NCBI GenBank assembly: GCA_029067085.1
Contig: JAIEFE010000019.1
Location: 151,699-215,698, forward strand
DNA: 64,000 bases
Reading direction: 5' to 3'
Source: Lachnospiraceae bacterium
Lineage (GTDB): Bacteria > Bacillota > Clostridia > Lachnospirales > Lachnospiraceae
Shown here: positions 34,468 through 43,193 of the stretch, piece by piece
Numbering within the stretch: position 1 is the first letter of the stretch
Layout: every line of letters starts with the position of its first letter
The notes under the pieces: model-generated
The model's input: the letters and a program-made list of their open reading frames with translations, nothing else
Told to the model about the DNA's origin: nothing
Databases searched by the model: none
Program-made: the position numbers and the translations under genes

Positions 34468-35547
34468 ATGGCAGTAAAAATGATGATGAAAGGTGCTGTT
34501 CTTCCGGGAAACAGTACAGTGGAGCTGAAGGATTTTGAAGTGCCCAAGCCGGGGCATGGGCAGGTTTTGATTCAGACGAAAGCGACGACGATCTGCGGCA
34601 GCGATATCCGGTGTATTTACAGGGAGCATACCGGAAAAGGACCGGAGGGATATATTCCGGGAATGGTAGCAGGGCATGAGCCTTGCGGCCTCATTGTGGA
34701 GGAAGGTGAAGGCTTAAAGCGGTTTAAAAAAGGTGATCGCGTGATCGTGTACCATATCTCAGGCTGTGGTGTCTGCAATGACTGCAGGCGGGGATACTAC
34801 ATTTCCTGTAAGAGCAGATTCCGTCAGGCATATGGCTGGCAGAGGAACGGCGGAATGGCGCCGTATATCCTTGCAGAGGAAAAGGATCTGATCGCGCTTC
34901 CGGATGAGCTTACCTATAAGGATGGAGCACAGGTGGCATGCGGGTTCGGAACGGTATATGAGGCAATCGAAAAGATCGGTATCTGTGGAAATGATGCAGT
35001 ACTGGTTACCGGATTGGGTCCGGTAGGACTTGCAGCGCTGATGCTGGCAAAGGCATTGGGCGCAAATAAGCTGATCGGTGTTGAAATGAATGATTATCGT
35101 ATCGATCTGGCAAAGAAACTGGGACTGGTGGATCATGTGTTTAAACCCGGTGAGGATACACTGGAGCAGATTTTATCCGTTACCGGCGGCAAGGGTGTTG
35201 AAAGAGCAATCGATGCTTCTGCCAATGATGCGGGAAGACAGCTGGCGATCCGGGCCACCAGAGAGTGGGGAAAGATTGCGTTTGTCGGAGAAGGCGGAAC
35301 CTGCACATTCAATCCCAGCCCCGATATCATACATGGACAGAAGACGATTTACGGTTCATGGGTGACATCGCTTTGGAGAATGGAAGAACTGGTAGAACGT
35401 CTGGTACGCTGGAATATTCATCCGGAAGACCTGATAACACATGAGTTCCCGATTGATAAGGCAGACGAGGCATATCGTCTTATGGCAGGGGGACAGTGTG
35501 GTAAGGTAGCAGTAGTCTTTGAGGATGGAGGTAAAGATGGGCAATAA
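34468..35547 (+). CDS. Zinc-dependent medium-chain alcohol/polyol dehydrogenase
   Basis: A 359-residue MDR-superfamily dehydrogenase. Catalytic zinc residues are seen in I-C-G-S-D-I-R and G-H-E-P; the structural zinc lobe C-G-V-C-N-D-C...C lies near residues 95-113; the Rossmann motif G-L-G-P-V-G lies near 182. Relatives oxidise sorbitol, threonine or other secondary alcohols with NAD(P). ATG 34468 follows GGGGGAAAGG. It is the first gene of an operon with an aldo/keto reductase (11-base overlap), a FucU-type mutarotase and a GH31 glycosidase, so its substrate is probably a sugar or sugar acid (inference). Confidence 0.87.
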   Translation: MAVKMMMKGAVLPGNSTVELKDFEVPKPGHGQVLIQTKATTICGSDIRCIYREHTGKGPEGYIPGMVAGHEPCGLIVEEGEGLKRFKKGDRVIVYHISGCGVCNDCRRGYYISCKSRFRQAYGWQRNGGMAPYILAEEKDLIALPDELTYKDGAQVACGFGTVYEAIEKIGICGNDAVLVTGLGPVGLAALMLAKALGANKLIGVEMNDYRIDLAKKLGLVDHVFKPGEDTLEQILSVTGGKGVERAIDASANDAGRQLAIRATREWGKIAFVGEGGTCTFNPSPDIIHGQKTIYGSWVTSLWRMEELVERLVRWNIHPEDLITHEFPIDKADEAYRLMAGGQCGKVAVVFEDGGKDGQ

Positions 35548-36553
35548 GATTGACCAACAAACAATACCCTGCAGAACATTGTACAGCGGAGAAAAGATTC
35601 CGGGCGTAGGGCTTGGGACCTTCGGATCGGATAAGTATGGTGCGGATACGGTTTCAGAAGCTGTCTATGGCGCCATCAAATATGGTTACCGCCTGATCGA
35701 CTGCGCTGCCGTCTATCAGAATGAAGACAGGATCGGCAAAGTGCTGCAGCAGCTTTTTGAAGAAAAGGAAGTGGAGAGAAAGGATCTGTTTATCACCTCC
35801 AAGGTATGGAACGACATGCATGGGGATGGAGAAGTATTAAAATCCTGTAAAAAAAGTCTGGCAGATTTAGGGTTGGATTATATTGACTTATACTTCGTTC
35901 ACTGGCCGTTTCCGAATTACCATGCGCCGGGCTGCAGCGGAGATTCCAGAAACCCGGATTCCAAGCCGTTTTCGGTGGAGGAGTTTATGGGTGTGTGGAA
36001 ACAGTGTGAGGAGCTGGTGGATAAAGGGCTGGTAAGGTACATAGGCATGAGCAATATGACCATTCCCAAGCTGGAAGCGGTTCTGCCTCTCTGCAGAATA
36101 CAGCCGGCAGCGCTGGAGATGGAGCTGCATCCGTCCTTTCAGCAGCCGGAGCTGTTTGCCTATGCAAAGGAGCATAATATTCTGCCGATCGGATATTGCC
36201 CGATCGGATCTCCTTCCAGACCGGAGAGAGACAGGACGGCGGAGGATGTGGCGGATACGGAGCTTCCGGCAATAGCAGCAGCAGCCGAGGCACATCAGGT
36301 GCATCCGGCGGTGATCTGCTTGAAGTGGGCGGTACAAAGAGGGCAGGTTCCGATCCCGTTCTCGGTGAAAGAGCCCCAGTATATTTCTAACCTGAAGTGT
36401 GCTACGGAGGACCCGTTGACGGAAGCGGAGATGGAAGCAATCGAGAAAGAAGATAAAAACTGCCGTCTGGTCAAAGGTCAGGTGTTCTTGTGGGAAGGCG
36501 CCAAAGGCTGGGAGGATCTCTGGGATATGGATGGCACGATCGTGACAAAATAA
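35537..36553 (+). CDS. Aldo/keto reductase
   Basis: A 338-residue AKR. The tetrad is visible: Asp in L-I-D-C-A and Tyr in A-V-Y-Q-N, Lys in I-T-S-K-V-W and His in F-V-H-W-P; the C-terminal NADPH-binding segment I-P-F-S-V-K-E is close to the family's I-P-k-S. ATG 35537 is preceded by GGAGGT at 35527-35532 and overlaps the end of the dehydrogenase by 11 bases. An insert after H-W-P (residues about 128-145) is longer than in simple AKRs. Coupled with the dehydrogenase it could interconvert an aldose or keto-sugar (inference). Confidence 0.88.
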   Translation: MGNKIDQQTIPCRTLYSGEKIPGVGLGTFGSDKYGADTVSEAVYGAIKYGYRLIDCAAVYQNEDRIGKVLQQLFEEKEVERKDLFITSKVWNDMHGDGEVLKSCKKSLADLGLDYIDLYFVHWPFPNYHAPGCSGDSRNPDSKPFSVEEFMGVWKQCEELVDKGLVRYIGMSNMTIPKLEAVLPLCRIQPAALEMELHPSFQQPELFAYAKEHNILPIGYCPIGSPSRPERDRTAEDVADTELPAIAAAAEAHQVHPAVICLKWAVQRGQVPIPFSVKEPQYISNLKCATEDPLTEAEMEAIEKEDKNCRLVKGQVFLWEGAKGWEDLWDMDGTIVTK

Positions 36554-36572
36554 CAGGAAAATATGGCGATTG

Positions 36573-36607
36573 GACAGGGAGATGCCGCAGAGGCGGGTCT
36601 CCCTGTC
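36573..36607 (+). other. Intra-operon hairpin with perfect 10-bp stem
   Basis: GACAGGGAGA (36573-36582) pairs exactly with TCTCCCTGTC (36598-36607) around a 15-base GC-rich loop. No T-run follows. It lies between the AKR and FucU genes and may stabilise or process the polycistronic mRNA. Confidence 0.5.
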
Positions 36608-36628
36608 TGATAAAGAAGGAGGAAAAAT

Positions 36629-37066
36629 ATGTTAAAGGGAATTCCAAAAATTTTATCACCGGAGCTGTTGAAAGTGCTTTGTGAGATGGGACATAGCGAC
36701 AGACTTGTGATTGCGGACGGCAATTTTCCGGTCGAATCAGTGGGAAAGGATGCTGTTGTGATCCGTATGGATGGGCATGGAACCTGTGAAATACTGGAAG
36801 CGATTCTGCAGGTGTTCCCATTGGATACCTATGTGGAGCATCCCATGAATCTGATGCAGGTGATGCCCGGTGATCCGGTGGAAACGCCGATCTGGGAGCG
36901 CTATGAAGAGATCGTGAAAAAGGCAGATGATCGTGGGGAAGCAGTCATCGGACAGATAGAAAGATTTTCTTTTTATGAGGAAGCACGCAAAGCTTATGCC
37001 ATTATTGCTACCGGGGAAGGTGCATTGTATGCCAACATCATGCTGCAGAAAGGCGTGGTAGTCTAA
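36629..37066 (+). CDS. RbsD/FucU-family sugar mutarotase
   Basis: A 145-residue protein of the RbsD/FucU family, which speeds interconversion of sugar anomers. The start L-K-G-I-P-K-I-L-S-P-E-L-L, the E-M-G-H-S-D-R-L-V-I-A-D-G-N-F-P segment with its catalytic His, and the closing A-L-Y-A-N-I-M-L-Q-K-G-V-V-V fit FucU (L-fucose mutarotase) best. ATG 36629 follows AAGGAGGA. A GH95 fucosidase at 27 kb could be a source of L-fucose (inference). No fucose isomerase, kinase or aldolase is present in the window. Confidence 0.9.
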   Translation: MLKGIPKILSPELLKVLCEMGHSDRLVIADGNFPVESVGKDAVVIRMDGHGTCEILEAILQVFPLDTYVEHPMNLMQVMPGDPVETPIWERYEEIVKKADDRGEAVIGQIERFSFYEEARKAYAIIATGEGALYANIMLQKGVVV

Positions 37067-37103
37067 ACTTTATCAATCCTATATCGTTGGAGGAAAATAA
37101 CTT

Positions 37104-39488
37104 ATGCTTCAGGTCGAAGAGAGAAAGAAATGCAGAATTAACAGAGTTGAACGGGATTCAAGCTGCCTATATCTGTATTCGGATATAGGCAGAATCAGAA
37201 TTGCGCCGCAGAACGCAGCTATCATTCGGATCAGCTATACGCAGAAAGACAGCTTTTTTAATTCTCCGGGAACGGGAGTGGAGGAGCAGGAGAATTATGA
37301 TGATTGGACGTATCGCTGTGATGAAACGGAAGTTGTTTTATCGACAGAGCTGCTGCAGGTTAAGATTGCAAGGGAAACCGGTTCAATCTGTTATTTTGAC
37401 AGCGACGGAAAGCGTCTGTTGAGGGAGAGAGAGGAAGACAGCAAATGGCTGGAAGCCTTTCCTGCCTATAAAACAGTGATTGATGAGCGTGCGATCATAA
37501 AAAAGGTAGATACGCCGGATGGCGTGAAAAATATCATTGAATATGCAGCGACGGAATTTGACAAAGAATTGTATCATACGACTGTTTATTGGGAGTGGCA
37601 GGATGATGAAGTTCTGTATGGCCTGGGGCAGCCGGATGACGGTATTCTCAATTTAAGAGGAACGGTGCGGTATCTGCATCAGGCAAACCTGAAAATAGCA
37701 GTGCCGATGCTGTTATCTACAAAAGGTTACGGGATACTGGTTCCTACAGGAAGTCCTGCTATTTTCAGTGATGTGGAATATAGAGATTCCTTCTTTTACA
37801 CGGAAGCGGATGAGGAGCTGAACTATTATTTTATTTACGGGCCTTCCTTCGATCAGATCATAAAGGGATACAGAAGGTTGACAGGAAAAGCGGTTATGCT
37901 GCCGAAGTGGGCATTTGGGTATATGCAGTCACAGGAACGATATGAAACGCAGGAAGAGATCCTTCAGGTGGCGGCTGAGATCAGAAAAAGGCAGATAGGC
38001 GCAGATGTAATCGTACTGGACTGGCTTTATTGGGAGGATGGTCTGTGGGGGCAGAAATGCTTTGACAAGAGCCGTTTTCCTATGCCGGGAGAAATGATAG
38101 ATGAGCTGCATAAAAAAAATTTTCATTTCATGATATCCATATGGCCTACCATGGATCAAAAAAGCAGTAATTATAAAGAGATGCATGATCGGAATCTGCT
38201 TCTTCCGATGTCTGATATTTATGATGCCTTTAGTGAGGAAGGAAGAAAACTATATTGGAAGCAGGCTAAGGAAGGATTACAGCGATACGGGGTGGATGCA
38301 TGGTGGTGCGATTCCAGCGAGCCTCTTACACCCGAATGGATCAGAGCCAGGAAGCCGCTTCCGGAAAAAATGTATGAAGAATTCCTTGAGCAGACCCGGA
38401 AAATGATGCCGGCTGATCTGGGAAATGCTTACGGCTTGTTCCACGCAAGGGGAATTTATGAAGGGCAGAGAAGCGAGGAACCGCAAAAGCGGGTGATAAA
38501 CCTTACCCGGAGCGGATATACCGGAGCGCAGAAATACGGGACGATCCTGTGGTCGGGAGATATCTATGCAAGCTGGAAAAATCTCAGGAAACAGATAGCG
38601 GCGGGTCTAAATTTCTGCGCCAGCGGGCTTCCCTATTGGACCTTTGACATAGGCGCTTTTTTTGTAAAAAGCGGAACCCCCTGGTTCTGGGCAGGGGAAT
38701 ACGAGGAGGGAAATGAAGATCTGGGATATCGTGAATTGTTTACCAGATGGTTTCAGATGGGAGCATTTCTTCCGATCTTTCGAAATCATGGCACAGATGT
38801 GAGAAGAGAGTTGTGGGCGTTTGGAGAGCCGGGAGATATGTTTTATGATGCGCTGATCGCGGCAAACCGGCTCAGATATCAGCTGCTTCCGTATATCTAT
38901 TCCTGTGCGGGCAAGGTTTGGGAAGAAGATGCAACGATCATGCGTCTGCTGGCATTTGACTTTCCGGAGGATCAAAATGTGCTTCGGATAGACGATCAGT
39001 ATTTATTCGGGCCGGCTGTCATGGTCTGTCCGGTAACGACGCCGATGTATTATGGAAAGAAATCCAAAGTATTGGAAGGGATTCCGAAAACAAGAGAGGT
39101 ATATTTGCCGGAAGGCACCGATTGGTATGATTTTTGGACTGATGAAAAATATGAAGGCGGACAGCGCATATCCGTATGCGCCGATATCCAAAGAATCCCC
39201 TTGTTTGTAAGGGCCGGAAGCATTATCCCCATGTCAGGGAAAAGGATAGAATGTACACAGGAATTGCCGGAGGCCGGCATTCATATTCATGTATATCCCG
39301 GCGAAGATGTGATGTACGAGCTATATGAAGATGCCGGAGACGGTTATGGGTATGAGCAGGGACGATTCTCCAAACGCAGGATAGAGTGGAAGGAGAAAGA
39401 ACAGAAACTGGAAATACAGGCAATGGAAGCTTGCGAGTGGGCGGCTGCGATCACGCAGAGCAGCATTCATTCACCGTCCGGTAAATAA
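37104..39488 (+). CDS. GH31 alpha-glycosidase (alpha-xylosidase/alpha-glucosidase type)
   Basis: A 794-residue GH31 enzyme. An N-terminal beta-sandwich leads into the barrel, with K-W-A-F-G-Y-M-Q-S-Q-E-R-Y near 270 and D-W-L-Y-W near 310; the nucleophile is Asp403 in W-W-C-D-S-S-E-P; the acid/base region F-R-N-H-G lies near 565. Two C-terminal beta domains complete it. No signal peptide. GH31 covers alpha-glucosidases, alpha-xylosidases and others; W-W-x-D is common in the alpha-xylosidase branch, but substrate cannot be fixed. It is the last gene of the dehydrogenase operon. Confidence 0.88.
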   Translation: MLQVEERKKCRINRVERDSSCLYLYSDIGRIRIAPQNAAIIRISYTQKDSFFNSPGTGVEEQENYDDWTYRCDETEVVLSTELLQVKIARETGSICYFDSDGKRLLREREEDSKWLEAFPAYKTVIDERAIIKKVDTPDGVKNIIEYAATEFDKELYHTTVYWEWQDDEVLYGLGQPDDGILNLRGTVRYLHQANLKIAVPMLLSTKGYGILVPTGSPAIFSDVEYRDSFFYTEADEELNYYFIYGPSFDQIIKGYRRLTGKAVMLPKWAFGYMQSQERYETQEEILQVAAEIRKRQIGADVIVLDWLYWEDGLWGQKCFDKSRFPMPGEMIDELHKKNFHFMISIWPTMDQKSSNYKEMHDRNLLLPMSDIYDAFSEEGRKLYWKQAKEGLQRYGVDAWWCDSSEPLTPEWIRARKPLPEKMYEEFLEQTRKMMPADLGNAYGLFHARGIYEGQRSEEPQKRVINLTRSGYTGAQKYGTILWSGDIYASWKNLRKQIAAGLNFCASGLPYWTFDIGAFFVKSGTPWFWAGEYEEGNEDLGYRELFTRWFQMGAFLPIFRNHGTDVRRELWAFGEPGDMFYDALIAANRLRYQLLPYIYSCAGKVWEEDATIMRLLAFDFPEDQNVLRIDDQYLFGPAVMVCPVTTPMYYGKKSKVLEGIPKTREVYLPEGTDWYDFWTDEKYEGGQRISVCADIQRIPLFVRAGSIIPMSGKRIECTQELPEAGIHIHVYPGEDVMYELYEDAGDGYGYEQGRFSKRRIEWKEKEQKLEIQAMEACEWAAAITQSSIHSPSGK

Positions 39489-39510
39489 ATTTAAAAAAAT
39501 AATATTTTTT

Positions 39511-39549
39511 TGCAACCTTTTTCTTCCAAGAGGGGTATTAAGAGTAGAG
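39511..39549 (+). promoter_or_regulatory. ECF-type promoter of the VWA lipoprotein gene
   Basis: TGCAACCTT (39511-39519), 14 bases, GGTATTA (39534-39540), two bases, AGTAGAG (39543-39549). It repeats the motif and spacing found at 31881-31919, while the 14-base spacers are unrelated. This marks the gene as a probable target of the second ECF sigma factor. Confidence 0.75.
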
Positions 39550-39627
39550 AGACAAAAACAGCAGAGAAACGAAGCGTCTCTCAGGGAGGAATATCCGGAA
39601 AGTTTATCTGGAAATGGAGGAAAAGGG

Positions 39628-41499
39628 ATGAAAAAGTGGGTAAAGAAAACGACAGTATTAGGAATGGCGGGGGTTTTGCTTTTGACGGGCTGCGGCGCGC
39701 ACAGTGACAGTGCGCCTGCGCTGGAGGAGTATATACAGGAAAGCGCAAGTGATTCCGGGCAGGGAAATATGTCGGGCGCGTCGGAATTGCCGTCGATTTT
39801 CGGAGAGAGCGCCGAGAAGAACGGCGGAAACGCCGGCAGCAGTAAGGAGAGTGCCGGAGTGAACGCAGCGGAAGCGCCGGCCGAAGCAGAGAGCGCGGCA
39901 GATATGGCGGAAAGCGAATATTACGATTATGCCCGCGGTGGTACGGCGGATGAGTGGAAAATGGAAGGTATCTATGAGGAGTCTGCCATCAAAGCGCCGG
40001 AAGGTTATCTGGGTTCCGTCTATGATTACGGAGACGACTATATTGTCCCTGAAAACAGCGAGGAGTACAGCAAATGGCAGGAGAAGGGTTACGTTAATGT
40101 AATGCGCGAGCCACTCTCCACTTTCGCGGCGGACGTGGACACAGCTTCCTACAGCAATCTGCGGCGGTTGATCCGTGAGGGCTGGAATCTGGAAAGTCTG
40201 CCGGAGGGAGCGGCCCGGATCGAAGAAATGCTCAATTATTTTTCTTATGACTATGAGGAACCGATGGGGCAGGAGCCTTTTGGAGTGACGACGCAGCTTG
40301 GCCGTTGTCCATGGAACGATGAAGCAGAGCTTTTGATGATCGGCTTGAAAACGCAGAGTATCGATTACAGCCTTGCGCCGGCCTCCAATCTGGTGTTTCT
40401 GCTGGATGTGTCGGGCTCTATGGGTGAGCCGGATAAGCTCCCCCTCCTGCAGGAATCTTTCGCGAAACTGACAGATAATCTCTCGAAAAAGGACAGAATC
40501 TCCATTGTGACTTATGCATCGGAGGATAAAGTGGTGCTGCGCGGTGCGCGCGGAGACGAGAAGAAAAAGATCAAAAAAGCGTTAAACGGTTTGAAAGCGA
40601 GCGGCGGCACCAACGGCAGCAGGGGTATTGAGAGGGCTTATGAGCTCGCGGAGGAAAACTTCATAGAGGGCGGCAACAACCGCGTCATTCTGGCGACGGA
40701 CGGCGACCTAAACATCGGCATGACAACGGAGGAAGAGCTGGAAGAACTGATCAGCGAGAAAAAAGAGTCGGGAATCTTCCTGTCAGTACTGGGATTCGGG
40801 ACGGGCAATATCAAGGACAACAAGATGGAGACGCTGGCGGATAAGGGAAACGGCAATTACGCATACATAGACTGCCTGCGGGAGGCGGAAAAAGTACTTT
40901 CGGAGGAGATGACAGCCACGCTCTTGACAATCTGCAAGGATGTGAAGTTTCAAGTGGAGTTTAACCCTGATGTGGTGGAGGGCTACCGCCTTCTGGGGTA
41001 CGAAAACAGGGCGCTTGACAGACAGGATTTTAGTGATGATAAAAAGGATGGAGGAGAGATTGGAGCAGGGCACAGCGTGACAGCCCTCTACGAGATCGTA
41101 CTTCGCGAGCCTCTGAATCACGATATGTCTGAAAATGAGATCGATAATCTGAAATATGGCAGCGAATATAGGAAAAGATTAAGCGGAACACCAAAGGTTT
41201 CTTCGGAAGCCGGTAAATACAAGGAATGGCTGACCATCAGCATTCGTTATAAAAAGCCGGCGGGGACGGTAAGCCAGCTTTTGGAGTACCCGATCGGGTA
41301 TGACAGCTACCGGGAGAATCCTTCGGACGACTTCCTCTTCGCGTCAGCGGTGGCGGAGTTTGGACTGTTGGCTTCCCACAGCGAATATCCCGAGAATGCA
41401 TCGCTATCGCACGTGCGCAGGACGCTGCGGAGTCTGGGATTAAAAGATGTGTATAAGTCGGAATTTTTGGAACTGGTGGAAGAAGTGGAAAAGTGGTAA
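39628..41499 (+). CDS. VWA-domain lipoprotein (YfbK-like)
   Basis: A 623-residue surface lipoprotein: signal peptide with lipobox L-T-G-C (Cys22), then an acidic Ala/Ser-rich linker to about 120. Next is the YfbK-type N-terminal module (T-F-A-A-D-V-D-T-A-S-Y-S-N-L-R-R near 167), a von Willebrand A domain with an intact MIDAS start D-V-S-G-S-M near 258, and a C-terminal region like DUF3520. VWA domains bind protein partners through a metal ion; the exact role of YfbK proteins is unknown. ATG 39628 follows GGAGG. Its promoter matches that of the second ECF sigma operon, so it probably belongs to an envelope-stress regulon (inference). Confidence 0.82.
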   Translation: MKKWVKKTTVLGMAGVLLLTGCGAHSDSAPALEEYIQESASDSGQGNMSGASELPSIFGESAEKNGGNAGSSKESAGVNAAEAPAEAESAADMAESEYYDYARGGTADEWKMEGIYEESAIKAPEGYLGSVYDYGDDYIVPENSEEYSKWQEKGYVNVMREPLSTFAADVDTASYSNLRRLIREGWNLESLPEGAARIEEMLNYFSYDYEEPMGQEPFGVTTQLGRCPWNDEAELLMIGLKTQSIDYSLAPASNLVFLLDVSGSMGEPDKLPLLQESFAKLTDNLSKKDRISIVTYASEDKVVLRGARGDEKKKIKKALNGLKASGGTNGSRGIERAYELAEENFIEGGNNRVILATDGDLNIGMTTEEELEELISEKKESGIFLSVLGFGTGNIKDNKMETLADKGNGNYAYIDCLREAEKVLSEEMTATLLTICKDVKFQVEFNPDVVEGYRLLGYENRALDRQDFSDDKKDGGEIGAGHSVTALYEIVLREPLNHDMSENEIDNLKYGSEYRKRLSGTPKVSSEAGKYKEWLTISIRYKKPAGTVSQLLEYPIGYDSYRENPSDDFLFASAVAEFGLLASHSEYPENASLSHVRRTLRSLGLKDVYKSEFLELVEEVEKW

Positions 41500-41505
41500 T
41501 AAAAA

Positions 41506-41535
41506 GGCAGGGCGAATATTTCTGGTCGCCCTGCC
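41506..41535. terminator. Terminator between convergent VWA and hsp20 genes
   Basis: Perfect 10-bp stem GGCAGGGCGA / TCGCCCTGCC with a 10-base loop. On the minus strand it is followed by TTTTTATTA, a good intrinsic terminator for hsp20; on the plus strand the T-run is poor. Confidence 0.85.
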
Positions 41536-41550
41536 GTCTTGCATAAAAAC

Positions 41551-42003
41551 TTATTTCACCTCAATCCGTGCCACGGTTTCCTTTGCGGTCAAGTCCTTTT
41601 TGGGGAAGCTTACCTCCAGAATACCGTTGTTGTAGGAGGCATCAATATCTCCTGCCTCCACGCCGCTTACGCGGAAGCTTCGGGAGTAAGAGCTGTAATA
41701 CCGCTCTCTGCGGATATATTTGTTCTTATCTTCCTCGTCTTTCTCCTCCTTGTGGGAAGCGGAGATCGTGAGCAGATCATTCTTTAAGTCGATGTTGATG
41801 TCGGACTTGTCGAAGCCCGGCAGCTCGGCCTGCAGGAGGTACTTGTCTCCCTGATCGATCACGTCGGTTTTGAAGGCGTCAAAGGTAGCCAGCTCGTTGC
41901 CGCCCCAGAAGCTGTGAAAAGCATCGTCGAACATCCTGTCAAAGGAATCATCGAAAAATGCGGGTTTGTAGCTGCGGTTGTTAAGCAATGAAGGTCTTAA
42001 CAT
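41551..42003 (-). CDS. Hsp20/alpha-crystallin small heat-shock protein
   Basis: A 150-residue small heat-shock protein, an ATP-independent holdase. The alpha-crystallin domain spans about 45-150 with L-L-Q-A-E-L-P-G-F near 60 and the closing Y-N-N-G-I-L-E-V-S-F-P-K. Start ATG 42003 is preceded on the minus strand by AAGGAG eight bases away. Upstream on that strand TTGTCA and TAGAAT lie 15 bases apart, a slightly short promoter. No CIRCE operator was seen. Confidence 0.9.
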   Translation of the reverse strand: MLRPSLLNNRSYKPAFFDDSFDRMFDDAFHSFWGGNELATFDAFKTDVIDQGDKYLLQAELPGFDKSDINIDLKNDLLTISASHKEEKDEEDKNKYIRRERYYSSYSRSFRVSGVEAGDIDASYNNGILEVSFPKKDLTAKETVARIEVK

Positions 42004-42504
42004 AATGATCACTCCTTTTTTAGATTATTCTATCAGTATGACCGAAATGACAAATTCGATACATAGCCGGTAGTTTTCTTTGAAAGGAGTTAATCGTTAT
42101 TGATCCGGTTTGGCTGTCTGTAATCCATAGATAATTTTCACTGTTATTGAAACGGGAGTGATTTTCGGTATTATTGTAACATAGTAGAAATTTTAATTGC
42201 AAAGTTTAGTATAAATTGATTTGCAAATCCGCAGCCATGATATTAAAATAGGTATCATTCATTTTATCAAATTGGTATTGATTGAGTCGAGAAAGAGGTG
42301 ATGACCAAATTGATATATATTATTTCAAATGTATCTGATAAAATAGAACGTTTTGCCGGCAGCCCTTATTGCATTTATAGTATATTCAGGTATCTATTTA
42401 ATAATACGTTATTTCTGCTGATGTATATTCTTGCATTAATAATTGTAAAAGTATTTTTATTATAAATTGTGATGAGTGCACAGCAAATAATCAAGGGAGA
42501 CAGT
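42004..42504. other. Intergenic AT-rich region
   Basis: About 500 bases between divergent hsp20 and the lipoprotein gene. It holds the hsp20 leader and stretches of A/T. No convincing open reading frame, terminator or repeat was found. Confidence 0.6.
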
Positions 42505-43170
42505 ATGAAAAAGAATCTATCAATCAGCAAACCGTGTATGCGTTTATTTTTGGTATTGATAATCGGTTTTATTTTCACCTTGGGACTTAGCGGTTGTTCT
42601 TTTCCCTTGGAGAAAAAAGCAGATCCGTTGTTACAATCGGATTACTTGAATCATGAGATTGAATATAGGGATCCGGATGATAAGGAATGCCTGAGGGTTT
42701 TGGTGCGATTGCTGCAGGCGGTGGACGAAAAGGACCGAGAAACGATAAAGGGAATGTTCTCTAAAGAAGCATTGGATAATATCGATGATATAGATGAGAA
42801 GATAGATCTGTTTATTGAGACATTTCCGACATGGGAATGCAAGTATGACCCTTCCTTTGGGGGAATGGGAAAACATGCAAATAGAGGAACCATTACAAAA
42901 TGGATCAAGCCGACTTTTGATTTTGAATCAGAAGGAAGACAATATGTCTTAAAATTTATTTATTTTACAAGGGCAGATGAAAATCCGGATCAGCTGGGAT
43001 TGTCCATGATCCAAATATTTGAAAGATATATATCGGGTTATAGCGAGGACTTTGAAGCACAGGGCGAAAATTCGCCACATGATATTTACTTGTGGGATTA
43101 TACAATGGATTTGAAGGATCGAAAACCACTGCTACAAAGTACGCCTTTTGAAGAGTATGAAACTGACTGA
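42505..43170 (+). CDS. Lipoprotein of the DUF5104 type
   Basis: A 221-residue lipoprotein. The N-terminus has basic residues, a hydrophobic stretch (residues about 13-29) and a lipobox L-S-G-C. The mature part carries a soluble fold starting D-D-K-E-C-L-R-V-L-V-R-L-L-Q-A-V and D-N-I-D-D-I-D-E-K-I-D-L-F-I, as recalled for DUF5104 proteins of Firmicutes (NTF2-like shape expected). Function unknown. ATG 42505 follows AAGGGAG; an earlier in-frame ATG (42469) lacks a site. It is AT-richer than the window average and is convergent with the next minus-strand operon. Confidence 0.75.
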   Translation: MKKNLSISKPCMRLFLVLIIGFIFTLGLSGCSFPLEKKADPLLQSDYLNHEIEYRDPDDKECLRVLVRLLQAVDEKDRETIKGMFSKEALDNIDDIDEKIDLFIETFPTWECKYDPSFGGMGKHANRGTITKWIKPTFDFESEGRQYVLKFIYFTRADENPDQLGLSMIQIFERYISGYSEDFEAQGENSPHDIYLWDYTMDLKDRKPLLQSTPFEEYETD

Positions 43171-43193
43171 TCAACGACTTCCGGTTTGCATGT

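Noticed and set aside
34468..37066. Classical L-fucose isomerase/kinase/aldolase pathway
   Set aside because: None of these enzymes is encoded in the window; only a FucU-type mutarotase is present.
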